Below, in pieces: positions 1-3,999 of a stretch of 6,090 nucleotides of DNA. How positions within the stretch are numbered: the first letter of the stretch is position 1; every line of letters begins with the position of its first letter. Under the pieces are notes generated by a model. It saw only the letters and a list, made by a program, of their open reading frames with translations. It was not told where the DNA came from and searched no databases. The translations under genes were made by a program, and so were the position numbers. This DNA is from Desulfatibacillaceae bacterium (GTDB taxonomy: Bacteria > Desulfobacterota > Desulfobacteria > Desulfobacterales > Desulfatibacillaceae), in the NCBI GenBank assembly GCA_030018745.1, contig JASEHB010000167.1:1-6090 (forward strand). The letters are read 5' to 3'.

Positions 1-53
1 ATGTAAAAAGGCTTTGTTTGCAGCAAGACAGGCACAACAAAATTGATGGTGGC

Positions 54-82
54 AAATATCCTGGATGTTGAGAGATTGTCAA
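54..82 (-). promoter_or_regulatory. Possible leftward promoter for a gene beyond the window
   Basis: On the minus strand a perfect -35 TTGACA (82-77) is followed, after 16-18 bp, by -10-like GATATT or TATTTG (60-54). It points to a gene left of position 1. No start codon for such a gene lies inside the window, so this rests on the hexamers alone. Confidence 0.35.
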
Positions 83-102
83 GATGAAATTTTCAAAGAG
101 GC

Positions 103-135
103 GATGTTGGGCTAGCGCCAGCGTAGCCCAACATC
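103..135. repeat. REP-like perfect inverted repeat, first copy
   Basis: GATGTTGGGCTA (103-114) and TAGCCCAACATC (124-135) form a perfect 12-bp stem with a 9-nt loop. It contains the same GTTGGGCTA/TAGCCCAAC arms as the element at 238-308, 103 bp away. It is not followed by a T-run on either strand, so a terminator is less likely than a palindromic intergenic repeat. Confidence 0.65.
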
Positions 136-237
136 AAAGCAACACATCGGCAAGCACCCCGACATCAAAACCAAACAGAGTGGCAAGGCGTTGACCCCAA
201 ACAGCCGGAAAAGGATTTTGCCCCCCTATTTGGCTTT

Positions 238-308
238 GTTGGGCTACAAAAATCCGGAAAAAGGACAAGGGCTTCCAAAATCCGAAGGGCCGGATTTTCT
301 AGCCCAAC
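238..308. repeat. REP-like imperfect inverted repeat, second copy
   Basis: Outer arms GTTGGGCTA (238-246) and TAGCCCAAC (300-308) are exact complements. After a 2:1 internal loop come AAAATCCGG (249-257) and CCGGATTTT (290-298), also exact. The centre contains another AAAATCCG (277-284) that can instead pair with CGGATTTT (291-298). The outer arms are identical to those of the element at 103-135, marking a dispersed palindromic family similar to REP/BIME units. I recall comparable TAGCCCAAC-CTAC repeats between genes in other bacteria. Confidence 0.65.
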
Positions 309-465
309 CTACCCAATGGGCAGAAAAAACAGCGGCTCGGCGGCGGGAAGGCTTCCTTTTTATGGGCAAAAGCAGGGCAGGGCTTTTTACTCCCGGCAAT
401 GGCTCTTTTGCTCATTCCCCCAGAGCCAGGTTCTTCTGCCCTCCTAACCCCCCCAACTCCGCGCT

Positions 466-2328
466 TTAAGCCATTGAGAACTTTAGGGAGAGGACAAGGA
501 CATCCTGGTCGAACTCGGTGGCTATTTTGTAAGGCAGGCTCATGAAAAGGCGAATCATGGCGCGGTTGGTGGGGGCCATGTAGGCAAAAAGCCCGGCTAT
601 GCCCGATTCCATTGCCCTTTGGGCCACCATGTTTAAAAGAATGCGGCCCAGGCCCTTGCGCTGCCATGATTTATCCACGGAAAAGCTCACCTCTGCCATG
701 TTCTTTGCGGAATCGGTAAGATAGCCGCCTATGGCCACAACCTTTTCAAAGCCAAGCTCCCCTTCAACTGCCACAACCGTGTAGTCTTTGGAGTAATCGC
801 CCTCGTACAGGCTTTGCACCTCATCCTGGCCGAATGATGCCTTGTTGTGCAGAAAGCGGGCGATGACATCCTTTTTGTCCAGGCCGTAAAGGTGCTCCTG
901 AATAAGCCTTGCATCTGTTGGCTTTACGGGCCGGAAAAGGAGCTTTTTGCCCTCTATTGTCTTTTCGCTTTCCAGATAAACCGGGTAAATGCCGCGGATG
1001 GCGTCACACAGGTCGCGCTCCACAGGCAGCAGGCCCACCTGCTTGGCCTTTTCAAACAGCCAGTCCCTAAAATCCGGGTGGGCAATGCTGATGAGCGCCG
1101 TGGCCCGCTCGGCAAGGTTTTTGCCAAAAAGGTTCACTGCGCCAAATTCTGTTACAACAAAATGCACATCGCCCCGGCTCACCACCACGGGAACCTGCTC
1201 GAAAAAAGGTACAATGCGGCTTCTGCGGCCATCCCTGCTTGTGGAAGGCAGCATGATTATGGCCTTGCCCTCCGGCGAGGCTGCCGCGCCCCTTATGAAA
1301 TCGCACATTCCCGTGACCCCGGAATAATGGTTGTAGGCCAGGGCGTCTGCGGCCACCTGGCCGGTGAGGTCTATGCTGTGGGCCACCTGCACGGAAACCA
1401 TTTTGGTGTGACGGGATATTATGGATGGGTCATTCACATAATCTGATGGGTGAAACTCTATGGCAGGGTTGTCGTTGATGAATTCGTAAAGGTTTTTTGA
1501 GCCTATGGCTGATGAGGCCACAATTTTGCCGTCATTTATGCCCTTTTTGCGGTTGGTGATAACCCCCCGCGCCACAAGGGTCATTATGGGGTCTGTGACA
1601 AACTGCGCGTGGATGCCAAGGTCGTTCTTGTGGCTGCAAGCGTGCAAAATGGCCTCGGTTGTGGCTCCCAGGCTTATCTGCAAGGTGGAGCCGTCATCCA
1701 CAAGGCTTGCCACATGGCCTGCAATCACGCGGGCGGAGGGCAGATCCGGCGATGCGCCAAGGGTCAAAAGCTCCTCCTCGTGCTCCACAAAGCAATCCAC
1801 ATCATTGGCATGAATGAAGCTGCGGCCTAAAACCCTTGGCATTTTGGGGTTGACCTGGGCAATGACAAGATCTGCCGATGATGCTGCGGCCATTGTCACA
1901 TCAACGGAAACTCCAAGGCTCATCCAGCCAAAATCGTCCGGCGGACTGACCTGGATAAGGGCTGCATGTATGGGGATGCGCCGGGACAAAAAGAGCTTTG
2001 GCACAGCAGAAAGGTTGATGGGCGTGAAAAAGCGCCTGCTGGCCGCAAGAGTTTTGGAGATGCCGCTGCCCAGATAAAAGCTGCGCACATTGAAGGGGCC
2101 GCCTTTGCCATCTGCAAGGGTTAGCGGGGTGCTTTCCAGGCTCAACAGGCGCACAATCTCCAGATCGCTCAAGCGCTTTTTCTGGGCTGCAAGCTCCGCC
2201 ACAAGGTGCTGCGGCTCGCCGCATGACGAGCCGATGAAAATGCGCTGCCCAGGTTGCAGCCTGCCTATGGCGGTTTTTGCATCAAGGCGTTTGGCAATGT
2301 AGTCGTCTGGCCAGTAGCTTGAATTCAT
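466..2328 (-). CDS. Acetyl-CoA hydrolase/transferase-like protein fused to a GNAT acetyltransferase
   Basis: A 620-residue soluble fusion. Residues about 8-425 form the two-domain acetyl-CoA hydrolase/CoA-transferase fold: FIGSSCGEPQHL near 31-42, ALIQVSPPDDFGW at 123-135, FIHANDVD at 171-178, the active-site region LGIHAQFVTD at 237-246, EFHPSDYVNDP at 291-301, and TEFGAVNLFGK at 393-403. Residues about 461-600 form a GNAT domain with the acetyl-CoA loop QRKGLG (556-561) after the AEVSFSV strand (545-551). GNAT sequences like this resemble the C-terminal domain of Pat-type protein lysine acetyltransferases. Gln242 stands where family members have catalytic Glu (HTEM motif), and the usual GGQ-DF motif reads VTGMCDF (338-343), so CoA transfer may be lost. 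Its start has GGAG 6 nt upstream (2338-2335). It has its own promoter. The name 'acetyl-CoA hydrolase' should not be taken as function; protein acetylation is an inference. Confidence 0.93.
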   Translation of the reverse strand: MNSSYWPDDYIAKRLDAKTAIGRLQPGQRIFIGSSCGEPQHLVAELAAQKKRLSDLEIVRLLSLESTPLTLADGKGGPFNVRSFYLGSGISKTLAASRRFFTPINLSAVPKLFLSRRIPIHAALIQVSPPDDFGWMSLGVSVDVTMAAASSADLVIAQVNPKMPRVLGRSFIHANDVDCFVEHEEELLTLGASPDLPSARVIAGHVASLVDDGSTLQISLGATTEAILHACSHKNDLGIHAQFVTDPIMTLVARGVITNRKKGINDGKIVASSAIGSKNLYEFINDNPAIEFHPSDYVNDPSIISRHTKMVSVQVAHSIDLTGQVAADALAYNHYSGVTGMCDFIRGAAASPEGKAIIMLPSTSRDGRRSRIVPFFEQVPVVVSRGDVHFVVTEFGAVNLFGKNLAERATALISIAHPDFRDWLFEKAKQVGLLPVERDLCDAIRGIYPVYLESEKTIEGKKLLFRPVKPTDARLIQEHLYGLDKKDVIARFLHNKASFGQDEVQSLYEGDYSKDYTVVAVEGELGFEKVVAIGGYLTDSAKNMAEVSFSVDKSWQRKGLGRILLNMVAQRAMESGIAGLFAYMAPTNRAMIRLFMSLPYKIATEFDQDVLVLSLKFSMA

Positions 2329-2355
2329 GGCAATCTCCGGGTTTATTTTGCCGGA

Positions 2356-2384
2356 ATTAAAAAGCGCGGCAGAAGCTTTTTAAT
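2356..2384. repeat. Perfect 10-bp inverted repeat, candidate operator
   Basis: ATTAAAAAGC (2356-2365) and GCTTTTTAAT (2375-2384) are exact reverse complements with a 9-bp spacer. The arm centres are 19 bp apart, about two helical turns, as for a dimeric DNA-binding protein. It lies 28-56 bp before the CoA-transferase/GNAT start codon, inside the predicted leader. It could also be an RNA hairpin, but its AT-rich stem is weak for a terminator. Confidence 0.4.
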
Positions 2385-2386
2385 AA

Positions 2387-2423
2387 AAGGGCGTGTGCGG
2401 GAAATTGGCGGACAACCGCCCTT
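2387..2423 (-). promoter_or_regulatory. Mutually exclusive hairpins in the leader (candidate attenuator)
   Basis: In the minus-strand RNA AAGGGCG (2423-2417) can pair with CGCCCUU (2393-2387), which is followed by UUAUUA, so the structure resembles a weak terminator. A tighter hairpin, GGCGG-UUGU-CCGCC (2420-2407), uses 2417-2420 as well, so the two cannot form together. Pairings are seen; a switching role is inference. Confidence 0.3.
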
Positions 2424-2573
2424 GCACGCAGGGCCAATGCATGGCTGACAAGGCCCTGGCAAAGCATTTTGATCAATTAAGGCGAATTTTACCGGCAAAA
2501 AAGGAAAGCCCAAAAGGAACAGATTTTGTGCTGCCAACCCCGCGCGACAGAAAAATCAAAACCCATCCTTATA

Positions 2574-2602
2574 AAAATAGGCCGTTTTTTTGAAAAAGTC
2601 AA
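2574..2602 (-). promoter_or_regulatory. Sigma70-type promoter for the CoA-transferase/GNAT gene
   Basis: On the minus strand: -35 TTGACT (2602-2597), a 17-bp spacer, and -10 TATTTT (2579-2574). It sits directly after the regulator's terminator. A start near 2567 would give a leader of about 240 nt, unusually long for a simple metabolic gene. I see no equally good promoter closer to the start codon. Confidence 0.55.
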
Positions 2603-2625
2603 TTTGTACGAGATAAGGGCCTGCA

Positions 2626-2663
2626 AGAAAAAGGCAGGAAGGACAAATTATCCCTCCTGCCTT
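2626..2663 (-). terminator. Rho-independent terminator of the PAS-LuxR gene
   Basis: A 13-bp stem: in the minus-strand RNA AAGGCAGGAGGGA (2663-2651) pairs with UCCUUCCUGCCUU (2643-2631) around a 7-nt loop. The stem runs into five U, then CUU. The single imperfect position (2640/2654) is a G-U wobble in the minus-strand RNA but an A-C mismatch in a plus-strand RNA, which favours minus-strand function. It begins 33 nt after the stop codon. Confidence 0.85.
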
Positions 2664-2696
2664 AAAAGCTGATATGCCCTATAAAAGTGTGCAGCC

Positions 2697-3623
2697 CTAT
2701 ACGCTTGTTAGATAGGCCCGCAGGTTCTTTTTGGATTTCCTCAAGCCCATCTTTTTTCGCAGGCTGTCGCGGTGGAACTCCACAGCCCGGCGGGAGATAT
2801 CCAGCAGGTTGGCTATCTGCTTGCTGGTTTTGCCCATGCGCACAAGGTTTGCCACCTCTATTTCCCTGGGGGTGAGGTTGGCGTGGCGGGAGCCGATTTT
2901 GCCCATGAAGGGGGCCACTATCTGGGAGAGGTTTTCGTTGAGCACGGAAAGATAAACCTTCTGGTCTGCGTTCAAGGGCGTATCGGCAAGGCGCTCCAGA
3001 TAAGGCATGACAAGGTCTTCCACATTGGCCACAACCCTCATCTGCAATTCATCTGTATCCTGCTTGCTTTGGCGGTTCAAGACCTTTAAGGCTGCGTTTA
3101 TTTCCTCAAGCTCCCGCGAGCGGATGAGAAGCTGCTGGCTTGTCTGGTCCAGAGCGCCTTCCAGTTTGGAGTTTGCATGCTGCAAAAGGTTTTCCTGGCG
3201 TTTTTTTTCGGTTATGTCCACAAGGTTGCCGAAAATCGCGGGCTGGCCCTGGTAGGTGCCGGTGCTTACCATCAGCCTAACCCATATAATGTGACCAAGC
3301 TTGTGCTGAATGCGAAAATCGTAACGGTCCGGCACAATCTGGCCCGTCATCCTGGCAATTCCTCTTTCGGCAACCATCTGGCGGTCTTCCGGGTGAACAG
3401 CTTCAAGGAAGCTGCCTCCCAAAAGCTCTTTCCGGTCATAGCCGGAAAATTCGCAGACCAGATCGTTTACAAAAACCAGGCCCTCTTGGGTCCGCACAAA
3501 CACACCCACCCCCAGGTGCTCCACAATGTCCTTGTAAAACTCGAATTCCTTAACGCGGCGGCGGCAGTCAACAAGCTGCTTTTCAATGCCGCCGGATACG
3601 CTTTCCTGACGGTGGTGACTCAT
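2697..3623 (-). CDS. PAS-domain LuxR-family transcriptional regulator
   Basis: A 308-residue soluble protein with no signal peptide, membrane segment, receiver or kinase domain. In order: a short N-terminal helix (about 1-28); one PAS plus PAC module (about 28-140), with GYDRKELLG, the HPED turn, and GNLVDITEKKRQE closing the fold; a coiled-coil helix (about 140-185); a helical linker (190-245); and a C-terminal LuxR/GerE helix-turn-helix (about 247-305). The HTH has the signature LTPREIEVANLVRMGKTSKQ and the recognition helix SRRAVEFHRDSLRKKMGL. The PAS domain should sense a small ligand, redox state or partner; I see no Cys or His pattern proving haem or FAD. The protein probably binds DNA as a dimer through the coiled coil. 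Similar PAS-LuxR proteins are, as I recall, numerous in Desulfobacterota. It has its own promoter and terminator, and its targets are unknown; regulation of cooS or the downstream gene is only a guess from proximity. Confidence 0.92.
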   Translation of the reverse strand: MSHHRQESVSGGIEKQLVDCRRRVKEFEFYKDIVEHLGVGVFVRTQEGLVFVNDLVCEFSGYDRKELLGGSFLEAVHPEDRQMVAERGIARMTGQIVPDRYDFRIQHKLGHIIWVRLMVSTGTYQGQPAIFGNLVDITEKKRQENLLQHANSKLEGALDQTSQQLLIRSRELEEINAALKVLNRQSKQDTDELQMRVVANVEDLVMPYLERLADTPLNADQKVYLSVLNENLSQIVAPFMGKIGSRHANLTPREIEVANLVRMGKTSKQIANLLDISRRAVEFHRDSLRKKMGLRKSKKNLRAYLTSV

Positions 3624-3629
3624 GATTTT

Positions 3630-3634
3630 CCTCC
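3630..3634 (-). promoter_or_regulatory. Ribosome binding site deciding the PAS-LuxR start
   Basis: GGAGG, 6 nt before the ATG at 3623. The reading frame is open upstream to a TTG at 3668, but that codon has no ribosome site and the extra 15 residues would be encoded by the terminator-like hairpin region. The ATG at 3623 is therefore preferred. Confidence 0.85.
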
Positions 3635-3636
3635 GG

Positions 3637-3720
3637 TTACAAAAAAAGCCCCGAAAAAGTCGAGGCAAAAAAACCCCCAGTTTTTACCCCAAAGCGAGCA
3701 ACTGAAGCCTTTCGGCCCAT
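3637..3720 (-). CDS. Possible 27-codon leader ORF upstream of the PAS-LuxR gene
   Basis: An ATG at 3720 opens 27 codons, beginning MGRKASVARF and ending in TAA at 3639-3637. It is preceded by a purine-rich AGAGGGGGGAA that could serve as a ribosome site, and it begins about 10 nt after the predicted transcription start. Its stop is 2 nt before the GGAGG of the regulator gene, so termination there could be coupled to initiation at 3623. Five Phe codons are present, including a UUU-UUU pair (3672-3667) immediately before the terminator-like hairpin. It is in a different frame from the regulator. It may be chance: the Phe codons come from T-runs, and I recognise no family. Confidence 0.3.
   Translation of the reverse strand: MGRKASVARFGVKTGGFFASTFSGLFL
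3641..3666 (-). terminator. Terminator-like hairpin in the PAS-LuxR leader (candidate attenuator)
   Basis: In the minus-strand RNA GCCUCGA (3666-3660) pairs with UCGGGGC (3654-3648) around a CUUUU loop, and is followed at once by seven U (3647-3641). One pair is G-U. This has the layout of a classic intrinsic terminator, but it ends only 17 nt before the regulator start, downstream of the predicted promoter, so transcripts from that promoter must read through it. Only about 17 nt remain between its U-tract and the ATG, too few for another promoter with a normal leader. Confidence 0.55.
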
Positions 3721-3736
3721 TTCCCCCCTCTTTGCT

Positions 3737-3765
3737 ATACTAATTTTTCTTTTGTTAAAAATCAA
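3737..3765 (-). promoter_or_regulatory. Sigma70-type promoter for the PAS-LuxR gene
   Basis: On the minus strand: -35 TTGATT (3765-3760), a 17-bp AT-rich spacer, and -10 TAGTAT (3742-3737). The predicted transcription start is near 3730, giving a leader of about 107 nt before the ATG at 3623. Spacing is ideal and both hexamers are close to consensus. It lies downstream of the cooS terminator-like hairpin, as expected for an independent unit. Confidence 0.6.
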
Positions 3766-3901
3766 GTTGTGAAGCCCTTGGTTCTGTTGTTCAACAATCC
3801 CCTGCCGCACGGGCGTTTTGCCCGGCTTTGCAATGGTTTTCAGGTTTTTGGCAATAATTTTTCAAAAGGCGTTGATTTTGCCTTTCGGCCTAATAGCCAA
3901 A

Positions 3902-3935
3902 GGGAGGCTTTCCTGTCAAGACAGGAAAGCCTCCC
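3902..3935 (-). terminator. Strong hairpin, probable rho-independent terminator of cooS
   Basis: A perfect 16-bp inverted repeat: GGGAGGCTTTCCTGTC at 3902-3917 against its exact complement at 3920-3935, with only AA between them (so an effective loop of 4-6 nt). It starts 58 nt after the cooS stop. On the minus strand it is followed by UUUGGCUAUUA, so the U-tract is short. A stem this strong may stop polymerase, protect the mRNA 3' end, or both. An imperfect alternative hairpin (3881-3885 with 3899-3903, extended by GGC/GCC) overlaps its base. Confidence 0.7.
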
Positions 3936-3970
3936 CCCGTATGCCTGAAAACATTATTTTTATAAAAGGC

Positions 3971-3999
3971 GCCTGGCCAATAGCTTTCGGCTATCAGGC
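3971..3999 (-). repeat. Hairpin overlapping the cooS stop codon
   Basis: On the minus strand GCCTG-ATAGC pairs with GCTAT-CAGGC around a CGAAA loop, with a 4-nt bulge (TGGC) on the 3' side. The TGA stop (3996-3994) lies inside the 5' arm. Downstream the RNA reads GCCUUUUAUAAAAAU, a weak U-rich stretch. It may be a first, weak terminator or an mRNA-stabilising 3' structure. The pairing is seen; the role is inferred. Confidence 0.5.

Larger units (their letters stand above)
1..465. other. Gene-free region downstream of the CoA-transferase/GNAT gene
   Basis: No gene is supported on either strand: frames here lack ribosome sites and recognisable proteins. It contains two REP-like inverted repeats and a possible leftward promoter. 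I find no canonical terminator for the gene ending at 466. A weak 7-bp stem TGGCTCT (400-406) with AGAGCCA (422-428) has a 15-nt loop and no U-tract. A direct repeat CCGGAAAA(A)GGA occurs at 205-215 and 254-265. Confidence 0.55.
2329..2696. other. Intergenic region with terminator, promoter and long leader
   Basis: These 368 bases hold the terminator of the regulator gene, a promoter at 2602-2574, and then about 240 nt of probable untranslated leader for the CoA-transferase/GNAT gene. The leader contains small GC-rich hairpins (2407-2420 and 2429-2458) and a perfect 10-bp inverted repeat. No gene is supported. A 25-codon frame from 2566 and a TTG-initiated 64-codon frame from 2537 lack ribosome sites and family features. 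Confidence 0.6.
3624..3993. other. Intergenic region between cooS and the PAS-LuxR gene
   Basis: This stretch of 370 bases holds, in minus-strand order, the cooS stop hairpin, the 16-bp terminator-like stem, a promoter, and a leader with a possible small ORF and a second terminator-like hairpin. A further small hairpin CGGGC-GTTTT-GCCCG lies at 3810-3824, with no U-tract worth calling a terminator. No other gene is supported here on either strand. Confidence 0.6.

Noticed and set aside
85..195. 36-codon plus-strand frame across the first REP-like palindrome
   Set aside because: Its sequence is largely the repeat itself, it lacks a ribosome site, and the peptide is Ser/Ala-rich without features.
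191..469. Plus-strand 92-codon frame in the left gene-free region
   Set aside because: It runs through the REP-like repeat, has no credible ribosome site, has a low-complexity composition and ends at the 3' end of the opposite gene.
847..1446. Long plus-strand open frame of 199 codons inside the CoA-transferase/GNAT gene
   Set aside because: It is fully antisense to a well-supported gene, has no recognisable protein motif, and arises from the codon bias of the minus-strand gene. The other plus-strand frames within 466-6009 are the same kind of shadow.
2343..2537. Minus-strand 64-codon frame just upstream of the CoA-transferase/GNAT gene
   Set aside because: It needs a TTG start without a ribosome site, overlaps the structured leader and inverted repeat, and shows no protein family feature.
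2489..2566. 25-codon frame from an ATG at the predicted transcription start of the fusion gene
   Set aside because: AAGG abuts the ATG with no spacing, it would be almost leaderless, and it is not positioned near any terminator or the downstream start.
3810..3824. CGGGC-GTTTT-GCCCG hairpin as a terminator
   Set aside because: Only 5 bp and no U-tract on either strand; left as a minor structure in the intergenic region.
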